Shown piece after piece: positions 45,148 to 53,233 of a DNA stretch of 57,867 nucleotides. Within the stretch, counting starts at the first letter, position 1. Each line of letters starts with the position of its first letter. The notes beneath the pieces are model-generated. The model did not search any database. It was not told the DNA's origin and saw nothing but the letters and a program-made list of their open reading frames with translations. A program made the position numbers and the translations under genes. This stretch comes from Clostridiales bacterium (GTDB lineage: Bacteria; Bacillota; Clostridia; Saccharofermentanales; Saccharofermentanaceae): assembly GCA_017529925.1 (NCBI GenBank), contig JAFXMZ010000007.1, forward strand, positions 1 through 57,867, written 5' to 3'.

Positions 45148-46425
45148 ATGTTTATCGATCACGCGAAGATCTATGTAAAGGCAGGCGACGGCGGCCCCGG
45201 ATGTATGTCGTTTCACACCGAGAAGTTCGTCACGAACGGCGGACCCGACGGCGGTGACGGCGGTAAGGGCGGCGATGTCGTCTTTGTTGCAGTTGCGAAG
45301 ATAACAACGCTCCAGAGCTTCCGTTTCAAGCATAAGTTCGTCGCTCCTGACGGTGCGAAGGGAATGAACCGCAAGATGTACGGAAGAGGCGGAGAGGATC
45401 TTGAGATAGCCGTTCCCGTAGGAACAGTCATCAGGGATATCGATACGGATAAGATCATTGCCGATCTTACCGAGGACGGCCAGCGTGTCGTGATCGCCAA
45501 AGGCGGCGAAGGCGGCAAGGGCAATATGCACTATGCCAATGCGGTGCGTCAGGCTCCGAGATTTGCCCGTGCGGGTATGCCCGGTGAAGAGAAAAACCTC
45601 TATATCGAGCTCAAGCTCATCGCCGATGTCGGACTCGTTGGATTCCCGAATGCCGGTAAATCCACTCTCCTTTCCGTGATGACGGCCGCCAAGCCGAAGA
45701 TAGCCGATTATCCCTTTACGACTCTCGAGCCCGTTCTCGGAGTTGTACAGGATTTCGATACGTCGTTCGTTATTGCCGATATCCCCGGTATCATCGAGAA
45801 TGCTGCTGACGGAGCAGGACTGGGGCATGACTTCTTAAGGCATATAGAGAGAACAAGGCTCCTTATCCATGTAGTCGATGTCTCCGCTGCGGACGGAAGG
45901 GATCCTATCGATGATTTTAATGCTATCAATGACGAGCTCGTAAAGTTCAATCCGGATCTGGCGGCGCGTCCCCAGATAGTAGTTGCCAATAAGTGCGATG
46001 CCGCATCCGAGGAAGAGATAGAGATGTTCGTTGATGAAGTCAAGGCATTGGGATATGAAGATATCTTTGTTATCTCTGCTGCGGGAAGGATAGGCATTCA
46101 GGAGCTCAAAGACAAGACGACCGAGCTTTACAAGAAGCTTCCTCCGGTAGTCATCCATGATGTGATCACCGATGAGAAGAAGGTCTATACTCTCGAGAAG
46201 GAAGACCAGTTTACGATCAAACGTGACGATTCGGGTGCGTTTGAGATCACGGGAACATGGGCCAAGGTTACCATGGAGTCGACTAACTTCGATGACCCTG
46301 ATTCGCTCTCATATTTCCAGAGATCCATGATCTCCGCGGGAGTCATAGATGCTCTGCGCGAAGCAGGCATAAAGGAAGGAGATACAGTAAGGATCGGCGA
46401 TCTCGAGTTCGATTTTGTCGAATAA
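45148..46425 (+). CDS. obgE: GTPase Obg (ribosome assembly)
   Basis: Obg is a GTPase for 50S subunit assembly and stress control. The 425-aa chain has the glycine-rich Obg fold (residues 1-158, 'KAGDGGPGCMSF', 'GGDGGKGGDV'), the G domain with 'GFPNAGKST' near 165 and 'DIPGIIENAADGAGLG', and the C-terminal OCT domain found in Firmicutes. AAAGGAAA precedes the ATG at 45148; a longer frame from 45103 runs through the hairpin and is rejected. Confidence 0.97.
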   Translation: MFIDHAKIYVKAGDGGPGCMSFHTEKFVTNGGPDGGDGGKGGDVVFVAVAKITTLQSFRFKHKFVAPDGAKGMNRKMYGRGGEDLEIAVPVGTVIRDIDTDKIIADLTEDGQRVVIAKGGEGGKGNMHYANAVRQAPRFARAGMPGEEKNLYIELKLIADVGLVGFPNAGKSTLLSVMTAAKPKIADYPFTTLEPVLGVVQDFDTSFVIADIPGIIENAADGAGLGHDFLRHIERTRLLIHVVDVSAADGRDPIDDFNAINDELVKFNPDLAARPQIVVANKCDAASEEEIEMFVDEVKALGYEDIFVISAAGRIGIQELKDKTTELYKKLPPVVIHDVITDEKKVYTLEKEDQFTIKRDDSGAFEITGTWAKVTMESTNFDDPDSLSYFQRSMISAGVIDALREAGIKEGDTVRIGDLEFDFVE

Positions 46426-46571
46426 TGACCTTTTGACCGCCGTTTGTGTCGGTCGGGGGAGCCTTGTTAACAAATCGTTCATAAATGTTTGGTAATTGCT
46501 CCTTATCGTTTGGATATACTTAAACCATAAAAGAAATGAAGATGAATTTCTTGTTTGAGTTTGTGATTAAG

Positions 46572-46610
46572 AAAAGCTGTTTCGTGGAGAACGGAACGGC
46601 TTTTTTCTTT
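46572..46610 (+). terminator. Terminator-like hairpin in the obgE-MFS gap
   Basis: AAAAGCTGTTTC and GGAACGGCTTTT pair over 12 bp with two G-T pairs, followed by six T. It could end the obgE transcript, about 150 nt after the stop, or a short RNA started near 46527. Confidence 0.7.
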
Positions 46611-46762
46611 CCCTGGCATGGCTGGCTCCCGGATATGAGGATTGTACCCATAACTTCCCTAGGATTCTTTTTGCCGTGAAGCGTATGATTATGTACGGCA
46701 GTTGCTGCCGGATTTTCATTTGGCTTTCATTTAATGTACAAGGTGTCGACAAATCGGCTTGT

Positions 46763-46814
46763 GAAAACTGCATTTCTGGCAATTCACGTCTAAATTGCCA
46801 GAAAACTCGTTTTC
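46763..46814. repeat. Two-part inverted repeat
   Basis: GAAAAC (46763-46768) pairs with GTTTTC (46809-46814), and TTTCTGGCAATT (46773-46784) pairs exactly with AATTGCCAGAAA (46793-46804), giving a long hairpin with 4-nt symmetric internal loops and an 8-nt loop. It has no T-run. It lies about 70 bp before the MFS promoter. Confidence 0.75.
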
Positions 46815-46886
46815 AGAGGCAAATTTGGTAACGCTCTCGGCAAATATATTATTTATATTTGATAATTTGAACCTTCAGATTAGCGT

Positions 46887-46915
46887 TTGACCATTTGGGG
46901 ACGTGATGTTATCAT
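46887..46915 (+). promoter_or_regulatory. Promoter of the leader-ORF/MFS unit
   Basis: TTGACC (46887-46892), a 17-bp spacer and TATCAT (46910-46915). Confidence 0.75.
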
Positions 46916-46945
46916 CTTCATATCAAGTCGAAAGGGGGCGCGACC

Positions 46946-47029
46946 ATGTATTGGATCACAGCTAATATCCAGCTCATGAACGGTTTCGATAAAGATGCCG
47001 ACAGGGTCAGTGCGCCCTTTTTCGGGTAA
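46946..47029 (+). CDS. 27-codon leader peptide upstream of the MFS exporter
   Basis: A short frame with ATG 7 nt after a strong AAAGGGGG site (46931-46938). It encodes 27 residues, beginning 'MYWITANIQLMNGF' and ending 'SAPFFG'. It is the first frame after the promoter and lies 73 nt before the MFS gene. Its ribosome binding site (AAAGGGGGCGC) can pair with GCGCCCTTT (47012-47020) at its own 3' end. This fits a ribosome-sensing leader, as known for some drug resistance genes, but the peptide itself matches nothing I know. Confidence 0.6.
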   Translation: MYWITANIQLMNGFDKDADRVSAPFFG

Positions 47030-47064
47030 ATAACGGCATTTTTACAACCTGAAAGACGCTCTGG

Positions 47065-47102
47065 CTCCTTAAGATCTCATTTCGGTCACAAGGAGTTTTT
47101 TT
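47065..47102 (+). promoter_or_regulatory. Hairpin hiding the MFS ribosome binding site
   Basis: CTCCTT (47065-47070) is the exact complement of AAGGAG (47090-47095), the MFS ribosome binding site. The right arm is followed by seven T, so the same structure could also end transcription just before the start codon at 47103. Confidence 0.6.
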
Positions 47103-48191
47103 ATGGATAGAATCAAGAAACAACTGAATAAACTATATGCATTTAATCTGCTCGGCAACATCTCGATCGCGGGTGCGGCATGGGTCCTGCTGCTGATATC
47201 ACAGGGCTTTTCCATAATCGAGGTCGGGCTCTTTGAAACGGTATTTCATCTGGTAAGCCTGACGGCAGAAGTCCCGTCGGGTATGTTTGCGGATGTCTTC
47301 GGAAGGAAAAAGAGCCTCCTGATGTCTTGCCTGTGCTCGATAGTATCGGCAGTTACGAGGATACTTTTCGTATCATTCGGAGGAGTCTGCATATCGATAG
47401 CATTCTCCGCGCTTTCCTACAACTTCGTCAGCGGCTCGGACTCGGCTCTTGCCTACGATACGCTGCTCGAGAGCGGCAGGAAGGATGATTATGATACCTA
47501 TATATCGAGACAGACCGTTATCTACAGGGTGGCAAACGGCGTAGCGACACTTTGCGCCGGCCTTGCGGTCATGCTCGGAAACACGATATCGCACCTGATA
47601 AGCATCGCGATCTCCGTCATTCAGATCGCCGTTGCATCGACTCTCGTCGAAAATAAGGTCATCCTCGACAAGAAGACGGCTGATATAAGATCGAGATTCA
47701 AGGAGACTTATAAGGAGAGCCTGAGGTTCCTTAAGGGCAACCGTAAGGCGGCTGGACTGATATTCAGGAATGCCCTGATCGGAGGGATCGATATCCTCCT
47801 GCTGTTCTTCCTGCAGGCAAAACTCCCTCTCACGGGTGTAACAGACTGGCTTCTGGGACCGCTCCTCTTCATTATGTCGATGGGCGGAATCATCGGTGCA
47901 GGCCTCTCGGCGGCAGTGAAGAACTGGCCGTTCAGACGTATATTCATCCTGTCATTATCGGTCGTCACAATAGGATTTCTCGCGAACTTTACCGGTATCG
48001 CCTGGATAATGACGGCAGGCGGGTTCATGGCTGCTTTCGCCGATGATCTGATACAGATAAGGGCTGACGTTGAGCTCAACGCCATGATCCCTCCGGCGCA
48101 GAGGGCGACCCTGATATCGGTGAACTCGCTTTGCTTTTCGATGGTCATGATAGTTATGTCACCTCTGGCGGGTCTGTTATTCTCCCTTTAA
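47103..48191 (+). CDS. Major facilitator superfamily transporter
   Basis: A 362-aa MFS protein with about 10-11 membrane helices. 'EVPSGMFADVFGRKKSLL' is the signature motif A loop between helices 2 and 3. Drug or metabolite export is likely; the substrate is unknown. It is somewhat shorter than the usual 400 aa. AAGGAG lies 7 nt before the ATG and is predicted to be masked in a hairpin. It has its own promoter and leader ORF, and ends at a terminator shared with the convergent ABC operon. Confidence 0.88.
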   Translation: MDRIKKQLNKLYAFNLLGNISIAGAAWVLLLISQGFSIIEVGLFETVFHLVSLTAEVPSGMFADVFGRKKSLLMSCLCSIVSAVTRILFVSFGGVCISIAFSALSYNFVSGSDSALAYDTLLESGRKDDYDTYISRQTVIYRVANGVATLCAGLAVMLGNTISHLISIAISVIQIAVASTLVENKVILDKKTADIRSRFKETYKESLRFLKGNRKAAGLIFRNALIGGIDILLLFFLQAKLPLTGVTDWLLGPLLFIMSMGGIIGAGLSAAVKNWPFRRIFILSLSVVTIGFLANFTGIAWIMTAGGFMAAFADDLIQIRADVELNAMIPPAQRATLISVNSLCFSMVMIVMSPLAGLLFSL

Positions 48192-48235
48192 CGGGAGGAT
48201 ATCGGTGCCTCAGGGTGATATAATAAAAGACAGAA

Positions 48236-48262
48236 AAAGCCGGCTTTCTGCAGCCGGCTTTA
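48236..48262. terminator. Bidirectional terminator between MFS and ABC operons
   Basis: AAAGCCGGCT and AGCCGGCTTT form a perfect 10-bp stem with a 6-nt loop, with A-rich sequence on one side and T-rich on the other, so it can serve both strands. Confidence 0.8.
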
Positions 48263-48305
48263 TTAATATCTAAGATCTTGTATAGACAGGTCTGCCCGTT
48301 GTAGA

Positions 48306-49055
48306 TCACAGGACTTTCGCGAGGAATGTCTTCAATCTGTCGCTCTGAGGATTATCAAAGATCTGGTCGGGAGTTGCTTCCTCGATCATGACTCCGTCAT
48401 CCATGAAGATGACGCGGGTAGCGACCTCTTTTGCAAATCCCATCTCGTGTGTAACGACGACCATGGTCATGCCCTCGTTGGCAAGGTCCTTCATAACATC
48501 GAGCACTTCGCCGACCATCTCGGGGTCGAGAGCTGATGTAGGCTCGTCGAAGAGCAGTACGTCAGGTGACATACAGAGTGCGCGGACAATGGCGATCCTC
48601 TGCTTCTGTCCGCCTGAGAGCTGGGCAGGGAATGCCTTTGCACGGTCTTCGAGCGCAACCTTCCTCAAAAGCTCCATAGCCTTTGATTCAGCATCGGCCT
48701 TGTTCATCTTGAGGAGCTTTCTGGGAGCGAGCGTCATATTGTCGAGTACGGACAGGTGAGGGAAGAGATTGAAATGCTGGAATACCATTCCCATCTTCAT
48801 CCTCAGCTTATTGATGTTTACGGAAGAATCCGTGATATCTTCCCCTTCGAAAAGGATCTGACCGTCGGTCGGTCTCTCGAGGAGGTTCAATGAGCGCAGG
48901 AAAGTCGACTTGCCGGAGCCGGACGGACCGATGATGACAACGACCTCTCCCTTATGTATATCGGCGCTGATACCGTCTAAGGCGCGTATCTCGCCCTTGT
49001 TGTAGTATTTCTTGAGATTCCTTACCGAGATGAGGACATCGCTATTACCGTTCAT
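48306..49055 (-). CDS. Polar amino acid ABC transporter ATPase (GlnQ-like)
   Basis: A 249-aa ATPase that powers uptake of an amino acid, probably glutamine or another polar one. Walker A 'GPSGSGKST' is near 43-51, the Q-loop at '[11 protein letters not shown]', the signature 'LSGGQ', Walker B '[12 protein letters not shown]' and the H-loop 'VVTHEMGF'. The 'HFNLFPH' and '[17 protein letters not shown]' patterns are typical of the GlnQ/HisP group. It overlaps the permease gene by 11 nt. Confidence 0.95.
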   Translation of the reverse strand: MNGNSDVLISVRNLKKYYNKGEIRALDGISADIHKGEVVVIIGPSGSGKSTFLRSLNLLERPTDGQILFEGEDITDSSVNINKLRMKMGMVFQHFNLFPHLSVLDNMTLAPRKLLKMNKADAESKAMELLRKVALEDRAKAFPAQLSGGQKQRIAIVRALCMSPDVLLFDEPTSALDPEMVGEVLDVMKDLANEGMTMVVVTHEMGFAKEVATRVIFMDDGVMIEEATPDQIFDNPQSDRLKTFLAKVL

Positions 49056-49791
49056 TGTTTCTGAGCCTCCTCTCGAGAAGTGTGATGAGCTTGCTGAAGA
49101 ATATGACTATGACGAGATAGATGAGAGCCACGGCGATAAGGGGCATGAATGCCGAATATGTCTGGCTCCTTATGATGTCTCCGCCCTTGGTGAGCTCCTG
49201 AAGTCCTACATATCCGGATACCGAAGTCTCCTTGATGAGGACGATGAACTCGTTGGCAAGTGCAGGGAGGATATTCTTGAACGCCTGGGGCATTATTATC
49301 AGGATCATGGTCTGGACATAATTGAATCCCAAAGACCTACCGGCTTCGAACTGGCCGTTATCGATGCTCATGATTCCGGATCTTATGATCTCGGCGACAT
49401 ATGCACCGGAGTTGATACCGAAGGCAAGGACCGCGATCATGACCTTGTTGTTTGAAGATGCGAATATGATGAAGTAGGAGATCATGAGCTGAACTACAAC
49501 AGGGGTTCCCCTTATTACCGTGAGGTACAGCTTGGCGATGAGGTTCAGGATCTTAATGATCACCTTGGCAGGTCCCATGGACATGTCGGATATATTCTTA
49601 TCGTGGGTCGTCCTGATGATGGCGATGACCATACCGAGCGCAATACCCAGGAGTACAGCAAAGAAGGTAACCTCAAGTGTAATGCCGAGACCCTTGAATA
49701 TATAGTTATATCTGTCCTTGTCGATGAAGTTCAGTTTGAAATCATCGTAGAGCTTCTGAAGCCACGCGGGCATCGATAGAAGAAAAGTCAT
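49045..49791 (-). CDS. Polar amino acid ABC transporter permease
   Basis: A 248-aa inner membrane permease of the HisM/GlnP group. It has about five membrane helices and the EAA loop '[22 protein letters not shown]', where the ATPase docks. '[13 protein letters not shown]' is also typical. The start at 49791 follows GGGGAG; a TTG at 49806 was rejected. A terminator-like hairpin lies between it and the binding protein gene upstream. Confidence 0.95.
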   Translation of the reverse strand: MTFLLSMPAWLQKLYDDFKLNFIDKDRYNYIFKGLGITLEVTFFAVLLGIALGMVIAIIRTTHDKNISDMSMGPAKVIIKILNLIAKLYLTVIRGTPVVVQLMISYFIIFASSNNKVMIAVLAFGINSGAYVAEIIRSGIMSIDNGQFEAGRSLGFNYVQTMILIIMPQAFKNILPALANEFIVLIKETSVSGYVGLQELTKGGDIIRSQTYSAFMPLIAVALIYLVIVIFFSKLITLLERRLRNNER

Positions 49792-49831
49792 GATCAGTCT
49801 CCCCAAAAAACAATAAACCTATTGTAATAAG

Positions 49832-49866
49832 AAAAAGGACGGAAATAAAGACTTATTTCCGCCCTT
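49832..49866 (-). terminator. Attenuator between binding protein and permease genes
   Basis: On the minus strand, AAGGGCGGAAATAA and TTATTTCCGTCCTT form a long stem with a GTCT loop, followed by TTTC. It probably lets the binding protein be made in excess over the membrane subunits. Confidence 0.8.
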
Positions 49867-49894
49867 TGATCTTTTTTGTGAAAAATGACCTGTA

Positions 49895-50683
49895 TCAGCC
49901 CTCGGAAGGAATGTACTTCTCAACGATAGCGTCAAGAGTTCCGTCTTCCTTGAGCTCCTTGAGTGCCTGATTGACCTGCTTGAGGAGCTCTTCGTTGTCC
50001 TTGCTTATGGCCATTGCGTAATCCTCGTTAGTGTACTCCGTATCGAGGATCTTGAGTCCGTCATTAGCTGCAACGAAAGCCTTCGCAGGCTCATTGTCGA
50101 TTACGACTGCATCGACCTTGCCCTGGATGAGGGCGAGGACGGCGTCATTACCCTTGGAATAACGGTCTACACGGTCTTCTCCGATATCATCCGTGAGGTA
50201 GATATCGCCTGTAGTACCTGTCTGTACGCCTACGATATAGTCGCCATCGAGGAGTGTATCACAATCCGTGATCTCGGAACCATCCTTAACGATGATAGCC
50301 TGGATGCCGTTAGCATATACATCAGTGAAGTTGACAGACTTCTTTCTCTCGTCGGTAACTGTCATTCCGGCTGCACCGATATCATACTTGCCCGCCTGGA
50401 TACCTGCGATGATGGAATCGAACTCGATATCCTCGATCTGGAGCTCGAGGCCGAGCTTGTCAGCTACTGCCTGTGCGATCTCAACATCGATACCGACGAT
50501 CTTGTCACCGTCATAATACTCATAGGGAGGGAAGTAGGCATTTGTAGCCATGATGAGCTTGCCCTTCTCGATCGTGATGCTGTCTTCGTCCTTCTTGTCA
50601 GATGATCCGGAGCATGCTGCAAAAGCAAATGCCATGGATGCGATAAGAGCAAGAGAAAGGACTTTAGAAATGATCTTCTTCAT
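49895..50683 (-). CDS. Amino acid ABC transporter substrate-binding lipoprotein
   Basis: A 262-aa solute-binding protein of the polar amino acid family 3. It has a lipoprotein signal with lipobox 'FAAC' at Cys24. 'YFPPYEYYDGDKIVGIDVEI', 'IIAGIQAGKYDIGAAGMTVT' and 'VGVQTGTTGDIYL' are typical ligand-binding segments, with the Arg of 'TDERKK' expected to hold the substrate's carboxylate. The substrate is not certain. It is the first gene of the transporter operon. Confidence 0.95.
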   Translation of the reverse strand: MKKIISKVLSLALIASMAFAFAACSGSSDKKDEDSITIEKGKLIMATNAYFPPYEYYDGDKIVGIDVEIAQAVADKLGLELQIEDIEFDSIIAGIQAGKYDIGAAGMTVTDERKKSVNFTDVYANGIQAIIVKDGSEITDCDTLLDGDYIVGVQTGTTGDIYLTDDIGEDRVDRYSKGNDAVLALIQGKVDAVVIDNEPAKAFVAANDGLKILDTEYTNEDYAMAISKDNEELLKQVNQALKELKEDGTLDAIVEKYIPSEG

Positions 50684-50728
50684 AACTTTATCTCCTTTTT
50701 TAAAATGGATAACTGATTAAGCATGACT

Positions 50729-50757
50729 ATTATACTCGCGACTTTTTATTTGAGCAA
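50729..50757 (-). promoter_or_regulatory. Promoter of the amino acid ABC operon
   Basis: On the minus strand TTGCTC (plus 50752-50757), a 17-bp spacer and TATAAT (plus 50729-50734). The -35 box lies inside the 3' end of the DUF4364 gene. Confidence 0.75.
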
Positions 50758-51282
50758 ATCCGCGAAGAGGCTGTCTGTCAGCCCGGACGCATTCCTTCTC
50801 CATTCCGATGCGATACTGTCGGCCTTTTTCTTATCCTCTTCGAAAAGCTTCACAGTCACTTCACGTCCGTCGGAGACCGAAGTGAGCAGGATCTCATATT
50901 TTCCGTTATCGGCAGGGGATACGAATGCCTTGACCTTATTGATCTCGGCAGCCTCGGCCTTGAGCTCCTCTCCGGCTCGTTCCACAGCCTCGCGGATGCG
51001 GATATTAAGTGTGGGGAAGACATCCTCCAGGACGGCGTGTCCGCCGGCCGTTATATTGACTGTCTCATTATTGCCGATGACCTCGCCCGTTCCGGTATCA
51101 GTCTTTCTGGCATCAATCAGGTTTCCGGCAACGAGTTCGGAATAAGCGGACGAGAACGTAAAGAAATCCGTAAACAGGGAGTCGAGACATTTGTTCATGA
51201 GCATCTGATAGCTGACGCCGGGAGCTCTGTCCGTCAGATAAAGTATGATTATCTTGCTGTCTGCTGCAGATATCGATTCCAT
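50746..51282 (-). CDS. DUF4364 family protein
   Basis: A 178-aa protein of the DUF4364 family, common in Clostridia and thought to be winged-helix DNA-binding. 'AADSKIIILYLTDRAPGVSYQ' at the N-terminus looks like the start of a winged helix, and the C-terminal half has a beta-rich part ('ADNGKYEILLTSVSDGREVTV'). AAAGGAG lies 6 nt before the ATG at 51282, so the longer frame from 51315 is rejected. Target genes are unknown. It is divergent from smsC. Confidence 0.8.
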   Translation of the reverse strand: MESISAADSKIIILYLTDRAPGVSYQMLMNKCLDSLFTDFFTFSSAYSELVAGNLIDARKTDTGTGEVIGNNETVNITAGGHAVLEDVFPTLNIRIREAVERAGEELKAEAAEINKVKAFVSPADNGKYEILLTSVSDGREVTVKLFEEDKKKADSIASEWRRNASGLTDSLFADLLK

Positions 51283-51366
51283 TTCAGGCTCCTTTCCGGG
51301 TAGGTCCCGCAACAAAGATGATTATACCACAACAATCAAATACTACTTTTATGCTCGGCTTTGTTG

Positions 51367-51372
51367 TATAAT
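51367..51372 (+). promoter_or_regulatory. -10 box for smsCB
   Basis: TATAAT preceded by TTG at the -10 edge, about 52 bp before smsC. No good -35 box is seen. Confidence 0.4.
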
Positions 51373-51423
51373 CATTAGCCTGAGAATACATACGGTCTTC
51401 ATGACCGTGAAAGGATATATCAT

Positions 51424-52170
51424 ATGTTAGAACTAAAGGATGTCTCGTTCGTCGTTGAAGAGAACGGCGGCGAGAAGAGTATCATCGACAGACTCAATCT
51501 GAAGATCGACGACGGTAAGTTTACCGTCATCACAGGACCGAACGGCGGCGGAAAGTCCACTCTCGCCAAGATAATCGCCGGAATAAAGCAGCCTACATCC
51601 GGACAGATCCTCCTTGACGGTACCGACATAACCGGGATGTCCGTAACCGAGAGAGCAAACCTCGGTATCGGCTATGCTTTCCAGCAACCGGTAAGGTTCA
51701 AGGGGATAAGAGTAATTGACCTTCTGAGGATCGCTGCAGGAAAGGATCTGAAGATCCCCGAGGCATGTAAGTTCCTGTCAGAGGTCGGCCTTTGTGCAAG
51801 AGATTATATCGACCGTGAGATCAATGCCTCACTGTCGGGTGGCGAGCTCAAGAGGATCGAGATAGCTACCGTTATCGCAAGACAGGCGAAGGTGGCCCTT
51901 TTCGATGAGCCTGAAGCAGGAATAGACCTGTGGAGCTTCCAGAACCTCATCAGGATCTTCGAGAGGCTCGGCAGCGAGAAATCGGACAGGACTATAGTCA
52001 TCATCTCGCATCAGGAGAGGATCCTGAAGATCGCAGATGAGATAATCGTTCTTGCGGACGGCAAGGTCAAGGCGCAGGGCGCTTCGGAGGAGATACTGCC
52101 TACGATACTCGGTACGAGTTCGGCAGTAGATGCATGTTCTCTCCTTACAAAGGAAGGAGGTGAGATCTGA
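51424..52170 (+). CDS. sufC: SufC/SmsC-type Fe-S assembly ATPase
   Basis: A 248-aa ABC-type ATPase without membrane partners, which works with SufB in Fe-S cluster assembly. Walker A 'GPNGGGKST', signature 'LSGGELKRIEIA' (the SufC form), Walker B 'ALFDEPEAGID' and 'IISHQERIL' are visible. Only a SufB-like partner follows; there is no sufS, sufU or sufD. This matches the two-gene minimal SUF-like system (SMS) described in archaea and anaerobic bacteria. Its TGA overlaps the next ATG by one base. Confidence 0.92.
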   Translation: MLELKDVSFVVEENGGEKSIIDRLNLKIDDGKFTVITGPNGGGKSTLAKIIAGIKQPTSGQILLDGTDITGMSVTERANLGIGYAFQQPVRFKGIRVIDLLRIAAGKDLKIPEACKFLSEVGLCARDYIDREINASLSGGELKRIEIATVIARQAKVALFDEPEAGIDLWSFQNLIRIFERLGSEKSDRTIVIISHQERILKIADEIIVLADGKVKAQGASEEILPTILGTSSAVDACSLLTKEGGEI

Positions 52171-53096
52171 TGGAAAAGCTCGATGAGATCCAGAAGAGGA
52201 TGATAGAGGAGCTGTCAGGGCTTCATGAAGTCCCTGTCGGCGCATATAACTTCAGGGCCAACAGCAAGCTTGCAGGCAGGAATACGACTGCGAATATCGA
52301 CATAATCTCAAAGGATGACGGCTCGGGTATCGACATCAGGATCAAGCCCGGAACGGTCAAGGAGAGCGTCCATATCCCCGTAGTCATCAGTGCAAGCGGC
52401 ATAAAGGAGACTGTATATAACGATTTTTATGTCGGCGAGGGCTCGGACGTCGTTATCGTCGCCGGATGCGGAATACACAACTGCGGCAACCAGGATTCGC
52501 AGCATGACGGAATCCACCGTTTCCATATCGAAAAGAATGCGAAAGTGAAGTATGTCGAGAAGCATTACGGCTCGGGAGACGGAAACGGCAAGAGACTCCT
52601 TAATCCCGTGACGGAAGTCTATATGGAGGAAGGTTCGTCCCTGGAGATGGAAATGGTCCAGATAAAGGGCGTAGATTCGACTTCGAGAAAGACATATGCG
52701 AAGCTTGCTGCCGGCTGCAAGATGGTCGTCCAGGAGAGGCTCATGACCCATGGTGAACAGTATGCATACAGCCTTTATGATGTTTCGCTGGACGGTGACG
52801 GTTCTGCCGCCGACGTCGTATCGAGATCGGTAGCGAGGGATACATCCGTACAGAAGCTCGATCTTCTCGTTAAGGGAAATGCCGCTTGTTCGGGACACAC
52901 AGAGTGCGACTCGATAATAATGGATCAGGGCAAGATCCTTGCGGTGCCGGCCCTGGAGGCACATTCCGTCGATGCCCAGCTCGTGCATGAGGCTGCCATC
53001 GGTAAGATCGCAGGTGAGCAGATCGACAAGCTCATGACCTTAGGACTTACCGAACAGGAGGCGGAGGAGCAGATAGTAAACGGCTTTTTGCGCTGA
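52170..53096 (+). CDS. SufB/SmsB-type Fe-S scaffold protein
   Basis: A 308-aa scaffold protein, much shorter than SufB of E. coli (about 495 aa) and lacking its N-terminal region. The SufBD core is clear: 'GCGIHNCGNQDSQHDGIH' with Cys and His residues, 'GHTECDSIIM' and 'LVHEAAIGKIAGEQ' near the C-terminus. Fe-S clusters are probably built on these residues. It is coupled to the ATPase gene by TGATG. Confidence 0.9.
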   Translation: MEKLDEIQKRMIEELSGLHEVPVGAYNFRANSKLAGRNTTANIDIISKDDGSGIDIRIKPGTVKESVHIPVVISASGIKETVYNDFYVGEGSDVVIVAGCGIHNCGNQDSQHDGIHRFHIEKNAKVKYVEKHYGSGDGNGKRLLNPVTEVYMEEGSSLEMEMVQIKGVDSTSRKTYAKLAAGCKMVVQERLMTHGEQYAYSLYDVSLDGDGSAADVVSRSVARDTSVQKLDLLVKGNAACSGHTECDSIIMDQGKILAVPALEAHSVDAQLVHEAAIGKIAGEQIDKLMTLGLTEQEAEEQIVNGFLR

Positions 53097-53141
53097 TCTT
53101 CGCGATAATCTCGAAAAAATACAAAAAAATACAAAAAAATG

Positions 53142-53185
53142 CCCGCATTTCTTCGATTTTGTAATGGTAAATCGGTGGATGCGGG
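53142..53185. repeat. Two-part dyad upstream of pgi
   Basis: CCCGCAT (53142-53148) pairs with ATGCGGG (53179-53185) and CGATTT (53154-53159) pairs with AAATCG (53169-53174). It is preceded by tandem 'tacaaaaaaa' units (about 53110-53139). On the minus strand it would be followed by T7, so it could be a terminator for antisense transcripts; on the plus strand it may act as an operator or leader hairpin for pgi. Confidence 0.55.
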
Positions 53186-53233
53186 TGTTATACTCTTTAC
53201 GTTCAAAAATATAATCCAAGGAGAACACAGAAT

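Larger units (their letters stand above)
46426..46886. other. AT-rich intergenic stretch with several hairpins
   Basis: No convincing gene is seen. TATACT (46515-46520) may be a -10 box. A terminator-like hairpin lies at 46572-46610. A 47-codon frame from 46537 spans that hairpin and lacks a ribosome binding site. A two-part hairpin is at 46763-46814. Short copies of GGCAAAT-like sequence recur between about 46776 and 46845. Confidence 0.6.

Noticed and set aside
46464..46473. TTGTTAACAA palindrome as a Rex operator
   Set aside because: A Rex site has a longer dyad with a central gap; this 10-bp palindrome alone can arise by chance in AT-rich DNA.
46537..46680. 47-codon frame in the obgE-MFS gap
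   Set aside because: It has no ribosome binding site and spans a strong terminator hairpin.
50723..51145. Plus-strand frame opposite the DUF4364 gene
   Set aside because: Ser/Leu-rich shadow translation without a ribosome binding site; the minus-strand gene has a clear start and family match.
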